The position numbers and the translations under genes were made by a program. From assembly GCA_041661665.1 (NCBI GenBank), contig JBAZTW010000027.1, positions 1-28,284 on the forward strand: a DNA stretch of 28,284 bases. Direction: 5' to 3'. The notes beneath the pieces were generated by a model. The model was not told the DNA's origin, ran no database searches, and was given only the letters and a program-made list of their open reading frames with translations. Below are positions 15,813 through 23,987 of the stretch, piece after piece; within the stretch, counting starts at the first letter, position 1; each line of letters opens with the position of its first letter. This DNA is from GWC2-45-44 sp041661665. Its GTDB lineage: Bacteria; Planctomycetota; Phycisphaerae; Sedimentisphaerales; UBA12454.

Positions 15813-17006
15813 GTGGTTAGTGAAAAAAGTCAATTCGCGGTTGAGACGTTTGGTTTGACGAAAGTTTTCGGCGACTGGTGGGGACGCAGCAGGGTTGTCG
15901 CTGTTGAGGATTTGAATTTAAAAGTAAATCGCAATGAGGTTTTCGGATTGCTTGGCCCGAACGGTTCAGGCAAGACGACGATTATAAAAATGCTGCTTGG
16001 ACTGCTGCACCCGACAAAGGGACGAGCGTTGGTTCTTGGCGGCGTGAGCAGAGACCCGAAGATTACGGCGAGAATAGGATTTTTGCCGGAAGAGTCATAT
16101 TTGTATCCATATCTTAACGCTCGTGAGACGCTTGATTTCTATGGCAGACTTTTCGGGCTGAATTCAAAAGTGCGGGCATCGAGAATTGATGCGCTGCTTG
16201 ATATGGTTGGTTTGGCGGGAATGGCGAGCCGGCCTATAGGGACATTTTCAAAAGGAATGGCTCGCAGAATCGGTCTTGCACAGGCGCTGATAAATGACCC
16301 TGAACTTTTGATACTCGATGAGCCTACAAGCGGACTTGACCCAATCGGCACAAAACAGATAAAGGATTTGATTGTCGAGCTTGCCAAACGCGGCAAGACG
16401 GTTTTGCTTTGCAGTCATTTGCTGGCTGATGCAGAGGAAGTCTGCGACAGAATGGCGATTATGTATGGCGGGCATATTCAAAGGCTCGGCAGCGTCGATG
16501 AACTTCTCAAACAGACTAACAAACGGCAGATTACAACGGGAGTGCTGACAGAGGACGCGATACAGAAAATCAGAAGCATTGTCGAAAAACAGGGCAGTGA
16601 ATTTGAAGTTTCCGAGCCGATGCAAAGGCTTGAATCATACTTTATAGAAGTTGTAAGGCAGGCACATAAGGAGAAAAGGCCGACCAGCGGTGCGGTTAAT
16701 CGTCTTGATGCGACGCAGGCTGAAGCAACGGCGGCAGTGTCGGATGTGCTTGACAGATTAGTTTCGGCAAAAGTCGAAACGCAGAAACAGGCAGAGATTA
16801 AGCAGTCTGTTGAGACGATAGCGATTGAGCCTGATAAGAGCGTCCTGACGAAATTGACGCAGAGCAGTGATGAAAATTTGACAACGCCTGTGTCGAAAAT
16901 TGAGAAACCTGCGGCTGAGGCGCAAAATCCGGAAAATATCAAAAAGAATATTCTCGATGAGCTTGTAGGCAGGCAGGGTTTGGCAGAGGATGAAAAAAAT
17001 GGGTAG
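15813..17006 (+). CDS. ABC transporter ATP-binding protein with long C-terminal extension
   Basis: ATPase of an ABC-2 type exporter, 397 residues from GTG 15813. Walker A is GPNGSGKT (48-55), Q-loop region FLPEES, signature FSKGMARR (145-152), Walker B LLILDEP (D169, E170) and H-loop CSH (H202). The ATPase domain ends near 220; about 170 further residues form a polar, partly helical extension of unknown role (RLESYFIEVV, then many Glu/Lys/Gln). GTG 15813 is chosen because AAAGGG (15802-15807) lies five bases upstream and the alternative ATG 15768 lies within a palindromic repeat; a 412-residue form remains possible. Its end overlaps the permease start by 8 bases, showing that the two form one transporter. 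The substrate is unknown. Confidence 0.8.
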   Translation: MVSEKSQFAVETFGLTKVFGDWWGRSRVVAVEDLNLKVNRNEVFGLLGPNGSGKTTIIKMLLGLLHPTKGRALVLGGVSRDPKITARIGFLPEESYLYPYLNARETLDFYGRLFGLNSKVRASRIDALLDMVGLAGMASRPIGTFSKGMARRIGLAQALINDPELLILDEPTSGLDPIGTKQIKDLIVELAKRGKTVLLCSHLLADAEEVCDRMAIMYGGHIQRLGSVDELLKQTNKRQITTGVLTEDAIQKIRSIVEKQGSEFEVSEPMQRLESYFIEVVRQAHKEKRPTSGAVNRLDATQAEATAAVSDVLDRLVSAKVETQKQAEIKQSVETIAIEPDKSVLTKLTQSSDENLTTPVSKIEKPAAEAQNPENIKKNILDELVGRQGLAEDEKNG

Positions 17007-18372
17007 AATCTGGGCGGTAGCCAGAAACACCTTTGTCTCTGCGATAAGAATGAAGACAGCCATAGTTTTTATGGCGATGCTTCTGATATTGCTGCCTATA
17101 TTAAGTTATACCAGCACCGGGGATGGGACTGCGATAGGCAGGGTGCAGAGTTTTGTAAGTTATGGTATGGGGCTTGTTTCGTTTCTTCTTTCGATGCTGA
17201 CGATTGTCGTTTCCTGTTATACGCTAAGCAGCGATGTCAAACATAAACGGGTCTATAGCGTTGTAACCAAGCCGATAAGACGTTTTGAGTTTGTAATCGG
17301 AAAGGCGATGGGGGTTATCCTTCTCGATTTGCTGCTGCTTGCGGTGTTTTCTGCGGTGATTTATGGGCTGACGATTTATATGCCGCGATTTGCGAAAACC
17401 AGCGATGAAGAACTTGTCCGGCTGAAGAATGAATTTTTTACAGCCAGAGCTTCACTGAAAATGACCATTGATAAGCAGGAGATAGAAAAGCAGGCTTATG
17501 ATGTGTATAATGAGCTTGTTCGTACAGGCCAGCTTGACGAATCGCGGAGCAGAGAATCGGTGATGACCGAGCTTCGCAACGCTGCGAAATATAATATGTA
17601 TGCCGCTGGTCCGGGCGGAATGGTTTTGTGGGAGTTCCAGCGGGTTAAGCCTTTCGACGTGAACGAAAGTCTTTTTATACGTTTCAAATTTAACGCTGCG
17701 CAAACGCCTGCTGACAAAAATTTATATGGTGTTTGGTATATCGGCGATTCCCGGCAAACGCAGGGTGGGCCGGAAACGATGAAAACGCCGATTTATCAAA
17801 TTCCGCGAAAAGATGTTGTCGACACGATGCAGGAGTTTGAGGTGCCTGCTGATGCGGTTGCCGCAGACGGTTATTTAGCGGTTGGTTTTTATAATGAGCC
17901 GATGAATAATACCGCGGTGATTTTTCCCATTGAAGACGGATTTGAAGTTCTTTATAAGGCGGGAGGTTTCGGCGGTAATTTTATTTCGGCGATATTGCTT
18001 ATGTTAGCGAGGCTTGTGTTCTTGGCCTGTCTGGGCGTTTCGCTGACGACGTGGGTAGGATTTCCGGTGGCGATTCTTTGCAGTCTTACGATATTTTTTA
18101 CAGGCGTTATCAACGGCTTTGTTGTGCAGTCGTTCGATTATCTCGGTCAGAATATGGCGATATTTTACAATGTTACGATTAAGCCCGTGATATGGCTTTT
18201 GCCGAAGTTTGACCAGAATTATAATGTCAATAAATACCTTATTGACGCAAGAATGATAAAATATGGATTTTTGGCGATGGCGGCAGGTGTGCTTTTGCTC
18301 AAGTCGCTGATTCTGCTGTTAGTCGGATTTTTGATTTTCGCCAAACGCGAATTAGCTAAGGTAGTAATATAA
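16999..18372 (+). CDS. ABC-2 type permease with large extracytoplasmic domain
   Basis: Membrane protein of 457 residues, the partner of the ATPase just upstream. Helices lie at about 17-37, 50-75 and 100-122. An extracytoplasmic region of roughly 200 residues follows (about 125-320), beginning helical and then beta-rich with GGMVLWEFQRVKPF and LFIRFKF. Helices then lie near 328-350, 355-380 and 430-452. The element SSDVKHKRVYSVVTKPIRRF followed by EFVIGKAMG is the ABC-2 coupling region, matching TKTILTTLSKPVPRY in the permease at 8230. ATG 16999 has AGAGGA at 16985-16990; ATG 16990 would overlap that site. It overlaps the ATPase gene by 8 bases. The cluster may continue across a repeat-filled gap into the next gene. 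Confidence 0.78.
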   Translation: MGRIWAVARNTFVSAIRMKTAIVFMAMLLILLPILSYTSTGDGTAIGRVQSFVSYGMGLVSFLLSMLTIVVSCYTLSSDVKHKRVYSVVTKPIRRFEFVIGKAMGVILLDLLLLAVFSAVIYGLTIYMPRFAKTSDEELVRLKNEFFTARASLKMTIDKQEIEKQAYDVYNELVRTGQLDESRSRESVMTELRNAAKYNMYAAGPGGMVLWEFQRVKPFDVNESLFIRFKFNAAQTPADKNLYGVWYIGDSRQTQGGPETMKTPIYQIPRKDVVDTMQEFEVPADAVAADGYLAVGFYNEPMNNTAVIFPIEDGFEVLYKAGGFGGNFISAILLMLARLVFLACLGVSLTTWVGFPVAILCSLTIFFTGVINGFVVQSFDYLGQNMAIFYNVTIKPVIWLLPKFDQNYNVNKYLIDARMIKYGFLAMAAGVLLLKSLILLLVGFLIFAKRELAKVVI

Positions 18373-18380
18373 ATAGAATA

Positions 18381-18466
18381 TTAAAAATAAAAAATTAAAA
18401 TTGTGGAATCGCCTGCGGCGGTGAGAATTTAATAAAAACAGCGTGGGCTGAAGCCCACCCTACAAA
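18381..18466. repeat. Family A copy 3 followed by family B copy 2
   Basis: Family A: AATTGTGGAATCGCCTGCGG in an AT-rich lead, ending GTGAGAATTTAAT; its stem is shortened by one change against copy 1. Family B: GTGGGCT (18443-18449) with AGCCCAC (18452-18458) in CAGCGTGGGCT..CCCACCCTACAAA (18439-18466). Together they fill the gap between the permease and the next gene. The tandem order suggests that both families insert at the same kind of site. Confidence 0.65.
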
Positions 18467-18472
18467 TAGTAT

Positions 18473-20260
18473 ATGAAATTGAGAATTTTTATAATTTGTT
18501 TTCTTTGTCTGGCTGCAGCGGCGGGGCTGATGTATTTCGGTTCTGTAAGGCTCGATGCCATAAACGCTCAGCGCAGCGAAATGAATCTTGTGGTAGAAGA
18601 GCCTTTGGAGAACGCGCCGCCATCGCTGGCGTTTGCGACAGTTGCGCTTGGGGCGTTTCGCGGGCTTGTGGTCGATGTTCTGTGGATAAGAGCAGAGCAG
18701 TTGAAGGAGGAGGACAAGTTTTTTGACGCGAAACAACTTGCCGAGTGGATTACTATCTTGCAGCCGAGGTTTGCGGCAGTGTGGGAGTTCCACGCGTGGA
18801 ATATGGCGTATAATATCTCTGTTGCGATACCGTCTTCCCGCCCGCAGGAGCGATGGCAATGGGTGAAGAACGGATATGAACTTTTGCGCGACAAGGGCAT
18901 ACCGAAAAATCCTCATAGCATAATTCTTTATCGTTCGCTTGGCTGGATATTTCAGCACAAAATCGGCGGCGTAACCGACGACTGTCATAAGTATTATAAA
19001 CTTCAGTTTTATAATGCGATGAAGCCTATTGTCGGGGCGGGGACGCAGCAATACTATAAGTCTCTTGCTGATGCGCCGAAGACGCTCGATGAGATTCAGC
19101 AGAATGCGGATGTTGCGAAATTTTTAAGTGAGCTTGCGGCGGAGGATATTAGTTTCGCAAAGCCTGATGAAGTGGTTGATAATTATTTATCTCTCAGGCA
19201 GCAGCCCTTAAAATTTTCAAAAAAGGCATTTGAGGTTATAGACCGCTATCGTCAGACAAAAACTCTTGAAAAGTTTGATGTTTTTGCCAAAGCATATTAT
19301 TTGAGGCATACCTGGAAGTTAGAGCCCGAGCTTATGGTTCAGTTAAATGAGAAATATGGTCCGATTGATTTTGACGACCCCAATAAGGTTTTGCCTTTAG
19401 ATTGGCGCCTTCCCGATACGCACGCTATTTACTGGGGCGCTTTAGGGCTTAAAAACGCGTCTGAGGAAAAGTTCTCTATTGATGAACTGAATACCGACAG
19501 GATAGTTTTTCATAGCCTTCAGAGTCTTTACAGGATGGGCAAGTTTGTTATTTATACTTCGCGAATTCCCAAAAAGAACGACCCCTGTTCAATTGTGGAA
19601 CGGCAGAGCATTTTTATGTTTCCAGATTTGCGAATGTTTGACAGATACGACCAGGCTCTCAGGGCTATTATGGCCAAGTATAAAGTCAAAGACGAGAACA
19701 ATATGGAAACCCTCGTAAACGCCCACCGCAATACTCTCAAACGCGGGGTTCTGCTGTTTTATCAGGCTGGGCATATGAAAAAGGCCGCCGAAATTTACAA
19801 TACACTGCGAAAAGAATATCCCGGCGACAGGGACGTAAACAATATGTCGCTTGCCGATTATGCCAGGGCTAGGCTTCTCGACGAGCTTAAAGGTATCGGC
19901 ATAAGCGATGCGCGTGAGATTATAACGCTTATGCTTCAGGAAGGTTATTATCGATATGCCGTTGGCGATGACGATGAGGCGTTCAGCAGAGAGAAGATGT
20001 CGCAGGAAGTTTATGATTATTATCAGCGGAAATACGCAGGCGATGGCGTTGACAGGATTGTTCTGCCAGATTTCAATGTTCTGAAGTATATCGGCATAAT
20101 GGGCTTTTTGAATGACCAGCAATATCCTGAAGATGTGCGGCAGAATTTGATGGAACGAATAAAAATCGAAAGGTCGCAGCTTTATGAACAGCTTAGCAAG
20201 CAGAATGAGGTTTTTATGCAGGAGATGCAGAAACAGGAAAGCCAGAGCAAGCAGCAATGA
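18473..20260 (+). CDS. Membrane-anchored protein of unknown function next to ABC transporter
   Basis: 595 residues, function not recognised. An N-terminal helix (about 4-22, IFIICFLCLAAAAGLMYF) works as an anchor or signal. The best conserved-looking part is residues 55-130: ALGAFRGLVVDVLWIRAEQL, then DAKQLAEWITILQPRFAAVW and EFHAWNMAYNIS, in helix pairs that suggest a TPR-like solenoid. Later parts are also mainly helical, including a TPR-like unit (LLFYQAGHMKKAAEIYNTLR). The end is Gln/Glu-rich and probably coiled. It begins just after a repeat-filled gap downstream of the ABC genes, and its TGA overlaps the ATG of the helicase gene (ATGA), so the two are translationally coupled. A link with the ABC exporter is inferred from position only. 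Confidence 0.6.
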   Translation: MKLRIFIICFLCLAAAAGLMYFGSVRLDAINAQRSEMNLVVEEPLENAPPSLAFATVALGAFRGLVVDVLWIRAEQLKEEDKFFDAKQLAEWITILQPRFAAVWEFHAWNMAYNISVAIPSSRPQERWQWVKNGYELLRDKGIPKNPHSIILYRSLGWIFQHKIGGVTDDCHKYYKLQFYNAMKPIVGAGTQQYYKSLADAPKTLDEIQQNADVAKFLSELAAEDISFAKPDEVVDNYLSLRQQPLKFSKKAFEVIDRYRQTKTLEKFDVFAKAYYLRHTWKLEPELMVQLNEKYGPIDFDDPNKVLPLDWRLPDTHAIYWGALGLKNASEEKFSIDELNTDRIVFHSLQSLYRMGKFVIYTSRIPKKNDPCSIVERQSIFMFPDLRMFDRYDQALRAIMAKYKVKDENNMETLVNAHRNTLKRGVLLFYQAGHMKKAAEIYNTLRKEYPGDRDVNNMSLADYARARLLDELKGIGISDAREIITLMLQEGYYRYAVGDDDEAFSREKMSQEVYDYYQRKYAGDGVDRIVLPDFNVLKYIGIMGFLNDQQYPEDVRQNLMERIKIERSQLYEQLSKQNEVFMQEMQKQESQSKQQ

Positions 20261-22431
20261 CGGACAATCGTTTTTTGAAGGAAAAATTAACCGAATCGCA
20301 GAATAAGGCGGTTTGGCACAGGGACGGTTCTTTACTTGTTATAGCAGGCCCGGGCAGCGGAAAGACTCGTGTAATCACAAACCGAATCGCAGCTCTCGTC
20401 GAACAGGGGGTAAATCCAGCTAATATCTGCGCGATTACGTTCACCAATAAGGCCGCTGAGGAGATGCGCAACAGGGTTGTGGCGATGGATGTGCCGGGCG
20501 GGGTGCATTTAAGCACGTTTCATTCGCTTTGCGTCAGGATTTTGCGAAAATTTTCGCAAGCCGCGGGCACGCCGGACAATTTCAGTATTTATGATGATTC
20601 AAATCAGAAAAGCTGTATCAAAGAGGCGATTAAACAGTCTGAACTTGATATTAAAAATTTTCCGCCCGCCAGAATACTGGAAACCATTTCACGATTGAAA
20701 AATAATCTTCAAAGCGCTGACGATTTTATAGCGGCTAACAGCGGGGATTATTTTTCGCAGTGTGTTGGGAAAATTTATCGTAATTATCAAAAAATTCTTA
20801 AGCAGAACAACGCTCTGGATTTTGACGATTTGCTTATGGCAACTGCGCTTCTTTTGAAAAATAATCCTGATGTTCGCGGTCAGTTAAATCAGCGATTTAA
20901 ATATCTGATGGTTGATGAGTATCAGGATACCAACCCTGCGCAATATCAAATTGCCTACAGGCTTGCGATGGGACACGGGAACATCTGTGTAACGGGCGAC
21001 CCCGACCAGTCGATATACGGCTGGCGCGGGGCGAATATCGGCAATATCCTTGCGTTTGAGCGGGATTGGCCCGATGCGGTAATTGTAAAGCTGGAAGAAA
21101 ATTTCAGAAGCGGCCCGGAAATACTTGCAGCCGCTGACAGGTTAATAAGTGTCAATAAGGAGCGCGAACCCAAAAAGCTAATTCCAGTATTGCTGGCAGG
21201 TGCGGAAATTATTTCTCAATGCCTGGAAGACGAACGCGCCGAGGCTGCTTATGTGGCGGGGTTTGTAAGGCGTTTGTTAGACAGCGGCGAAGAGGCAAAT
21301 CAAACGGCTGTTTTTTATCGTGTCAACTCAATGAGCAGGGCGATAGAAGAGGCATTTATCGAAAATCATATTCCATATCAGATTGTTCGCGGTGTGGAGT
21401 TTTACGGCAGAAAAGAAATTCGCGATATGCTGGCGTATCTCAAGCTGATAGTGAATCCGGCAGATGAGCAGGCGCTGGTGCGGGTAATAAATACGCCTGG
21501 CAGGGGAATCGGCAAAACGACTATTGATAAACTCATTGCTTATGCAGCTTCAAAGGCAATCGGATTGTTTGATGTGGTGAGAAATTGCGAAAGACTGGAA
21601 TTTATTCCGGCAGGCACGAAGGCAAAGCTGAAAAAATTTGCGGAGATGATTATCGGTTTTCAAAAAGATATTGAAATGCCTGTTGCGGATTTGATGGATA
21701 AAGTTTTTAAGACTACCGGTTTGTATGAAGAATTGAAGAACGAAGCTGCGCAGGAAGATGGCGGTAAATCTCCGCCATTAGAAAATGTGGCAGAGCTTAT
21801 AAATTCTGGCAAGCGGTTTGATATGCAGGAACAGGGCGGGCTGGTTGACTTTTTGCAGAGGATTGCCTTGTTCAGCGATACGGATACTTATGAATCGAAA
21901 AGCGGGAAAGTCTCGCTGATGACGCTTCATTGTGCAAAGGGTCTGGAGTTTGACAATGTCGCAATCATCGGGCTTGAACACGGGATTTTGCCTCACGAGC
22001 GGAGCATAGATTCTGCCAGGGAGATTGAGGAAGAACGGCGACTGTTCTTTGTCGGGATTACCAGGGCGAAAAAACGGCTTTGCATTACACTTAGCAGGTA
22101 TCGAATCGTCCACGGTATGACCAACAGGACGGTAGATTCGCAGTTTCTTTTTGAGGCTGGGCTGCGATATCAGGAAGCCGGCGAGAGACAAAGCAGTTTT
22201 GTCGAGTCCGATGTTAAAGAGCCGAGCGGCGTTTATTATGAAACGGAGATTTCCGATGAAAATCAGCAGCCATTTATGGCTGGTCAGCTTGTTTCGCACA
22301 AAAAATTCGGGCTTGGCAGGGTAAAAGAGTTTCACAATCTCGGAGAAAACAGTATAGTTGTTGTTCAGTTTAAAACGGGGCAGGTAAAGCCCTTAATGTT
22401 GAAGTATGCGAATTTAAGTATTATAGAATAA
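20257..22431 (+). CDS. pcrA: ATP-dependent 3'-5' DNA helicase, UvrD/PcrA type
   Basis: Superfamily 1A helicase of 724 residues, acting in DNA repair and replication restart. Motifs in order: Q-motif region LTESQNKAVWH, motif I AGPGSGKT (30-37), Ia ITFTNKAAEEM, II VDEYQDTNPAQ (D220-E221), III GDPDQSIYGWRGA, IV LEENFRSG, V LMTLHCAKGLEFDNV, VI EEERRLFFVGITRAKKRL. The C-terminal SHKKFGLGRV unit is the small Tudor-like domain of PcrA/UvrD. Length is normal for PcrA. The start ATG overlaps the previous stop by four bases. The isomerase gene follows 15 bases later, so it probably lies in the same transcript. The choice between pcrA and uvrD naming is open. Confidence 0.9.
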   Translation: MTDNRFLKEKLTESQNKAVWHRDGSLLVIAGPGSGKTRVITNRIAALVEQGVNPANICAITFTNKAAEEMRNRVVAMDVPGGVHLSTFHSLCVRILRKFSQAAGTPDNFSIYDDSNQKSCIKEAIKQSELDIKNFPPARILETISRLKNNLQSADDFIAANSGDYFSQCVGKIYRNYQKILKQNNALDFDDLLMATALLLKNNPDVRGQLNQRFKYLMVDEYQDTNPAQYQIAYRLAMGHGNICVTGDPDQSIYGWRGANIGNILAFERDWPDAVIVKLEENFRSGPEILAAADRLISVNKEREPKKLIPVLLAGAEIISQCLEDERAEAAYVAGFVRRLLDSGEEANQTAVFYRVNSMSRAIEEAFIENHIPYQIVRGVEFYGRKEIRDMLAYLKLIVNPADEQALVRVINTPGRGIGKTTIDKLIAYAASKAIGLFDVVRNCERLEFIPAGTKAKLKKFAEMIIGFQKDIEMPVADLMDKVFKTTGLYEELKNEAAQEDGGKSPPLENVAELINSGKRFDMQEQGGLVDFLQRIALFSDTDTYESKSGKVSLMTLHCAKGLEFDNVAIIGLEHGILPHERSIDSAREIEEERRLFFVGITRAKKRLCITLSRYRIVHGMTNRTVDSQFLFEAGLRYQEAGERQSSFVESDVKEPSGVYYETEISDENQQPFMAGQLVSHKKFGLGRVKEFHNLGENSIVVVQFKTGQVKPLMLKYANLSIIE

Positions 22432-22446
22432 TTTACGAGGTCAAAT

Positions 22447-23853
22447 ATGAAAGAACAGGTAAAATTTTATTACAAGAATGTTTTGGAATCGGTATTGGGC
22501 GCTGAACACGGCATAACTCAAAAGCAGCTTGACGAACTTGCGGCAAAAACCGAACCATTGATTGAGAAATTAAACGCAGAAAGAAAAGCAGGCAAGACCC
22601 GCTATCGTGATTTGCCATATCAGGCACAGACGGTTAAGAATGTAAAGGCCGTTGCCCAGCAGGTGAAGTGGTGTGAGAATTTTGTGATTCTCGGCATCGG
22701 CGGTTCGGCGTTGGGTAATATCGCGCTTCAGACGGCTCTTAATCCGTATATGTATAATCTTGATGACAAGCAGCGAAAGGGCTGTCCGAGGCTGTTTGTG
22801 ATGGATAACGTTGACCCGATGCAGATGAATTCGTTTTTGAGTTATATCGGCGAAAGGCTCGATAAGACAGTTTTTAATGTGATAAGCAAATCCGGCAGAA
22901 CGGCTGAAACGGCTTCGCAGTTTTTGACGATTTGCCAGATGCTTGAGAACAAGCTCGGCAAAAATTCTCTCAAAAAGCACGTTGTAGCGACCACCGATTT
23001 GAAGTCTGGTACGCTTCGCAAAACGGCGGATACGTTTGGTCTTACAACTTTGGAGGTGCCGGACGGCGTAGGCGGCAGGTTCAGCGTTTTAAGCCCTGTT
23101 GGTTTGCTTGGCGCGGCGGTTTGCGGAGTTGATATTGAGCAGCTTCTGGCTGGCGCGGCAGCGATGGACAAAAGGGTTAGCGAGAAGAGTTTTTATAAAA
23201 ACCCGGCGGCTATAAATGCTGCGATAAACTGGCATTATTATAACAGGGGCAAACGTATATCGGTTATGATGTCGTACAGCTACGCTCTTAAGGATTTTGC
23301 GGACTGGTACAGGCAGTTGTGGGCAGAAAGCTTAGGCAAGGCAAAGGACTTATCGGGCAAGGAGGTTTTCGTGGGTCCGACACCAGTCAAAGCCCTGGGC
23401 GCTACCGACCAGCACAGTCAGGTTCAGCTTTATAGAGAGGGGCCGAATGATAAGCTGTTCACGTTCCTTGCGGTTGAAAAATTCGGGGCGGATGTGAAAA
23501 TCGCTCCGGCGCCGGCAATTGCGCCTGAGTTGGGGTATCTATCCAATCAGAATATGAGCAGGCTGCTGAACTGTGAAAGGCTCGGCACAGAGTATGCGTT
23601 TATAGCAAGCAAGCGGCCAAGCCTTACTATTGCTTTTGACGAAATTTCTCCTTATACTGTGGGTCAGTTCATCTATCTCCTTGAGGCGTCCACTTCGATA
23701 GCAGGTTTGTTGTTTGGCATTGATGCTTATGATCAGCCTGCGGTTGAACTTGGCAAGGAAGCGACATTTGCTCTGATGGGCAGCAGCGATTACGCGGCTC
23801 TTGCAGAAAAAATTAAGCCATTTTCACAGATTGACGATAAATATGTTATATAA
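22447..23853 (+). CDS. pgi: Glucose-6-phosphate isomerase
   Basis: Converts glucose 6-phosphate and fructose 6-phosphate in the cytosol; 468 residues, like the shorter bacterial enzymes. The SIS-fold sugar-phosphate loop is LGIGGSALGN (G83 onward), followed by NVISKSGRTAETASQF. GGRFSVLSPVGLLGAAV precedes the catalytic signature WAESLGKA (E294). GATDQHSQVQLYREGPNDK carries the ring-opening His (H323), and K437 in VELGKE matches the conserved late lysine. GAGGT at 22437-22441 supports ATG 22447. Fructose 6-phosphate made here also feeds mannose and amino-sugar supply, which fits the GDP-mannose and cell-wall genes downstream. Confidence 0.93.
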   Translation: MKEQVKFYYKNVLESVLGAEHGITQKQLDELAAKTEPLIEKLNAERKAGKTRYRDLPYQAQTVKNVKAVAQQVKWCENFVILGIGGSALGNIALQTALNPYMYNLDDKQRKGCPRLFVMDNVDPMQMNSFLSYIGERLDKTVFNVISKSGRTAETASQFLTICQMLENKLGKNSLKKHVVATTDLKSGTLRKTADTFGLTTLEVPDGVGGRFSVLSPVGLLGAAVCGVDIEQLLAGAAAMDKRVSEKSFYKNPAAINAAINWHYYNRGKRISVMMSYSYALKDFADWYRQLWAESLGKAKDLSGKEVFVGPTPVKALGATDQHSQVQLYREGPNDKLFTFLAVEKFGADVKIAPAPAIAPELGYLSNQNMSRLLNCERLGTEYAFIASKRPSLTIAFDEISPYTVGQFIYLLEASTSIAGLLFGIDAYDQPAVELGKEATFALMGSSDYAALAEKIKPFSQIDDKYVI

Positions 23854-23885
23854 AATCAAAAATCAAAAATTAAATATCAAAATTG

Positions 23886-23911
23886 TAGATTGCCTTCGGC
23901 AAACTATTTTT
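23886..23911 (+). terminator. Terminator-like hairpin, related to family A repeat
   Basis: TAG-A-TTGCC (23886-23894) pairs with GGCAA-A-CTA (23898-23906) around loop TTC, with one A-A mismatch, and is followed by TTTTT. The preceding AATTGTAGATTGCC resembles a diverged family A unit. It lies 33 bases after pgi and probably ends that transcript. Confidence 0.5.
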
Positions 23912-23916
23912 GATTT

Positions 23917-23946
23917 TTGCTTTGTCATTTTGATATTTGATATAAT
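23917..23946 (+). promoter_or_regulatory. Promoter of the manC-like / ruvX / murE / murF operon
   Basis: TTGCTT (23917-23922) and a perfect TATAAT (23941-23946) have an 18-base spacer. Initiation near 23953 leaves a 35-base leader with AAAAGGG (23973-23979) before ATG 23988. The -35 box is weak. Confidence 0.45.
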
Positions 23947-23987
23947 TAGTTAAGCGGGCAATAGCAGGATTTAAAAGGGTATAATTT

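Noticed and set aside
19589..20257. A 222-codon minus-strand frame
   Set aside because: It is antisense to the protein at 18473-20260, which has an anchor helix and translational coupling to pcrA.
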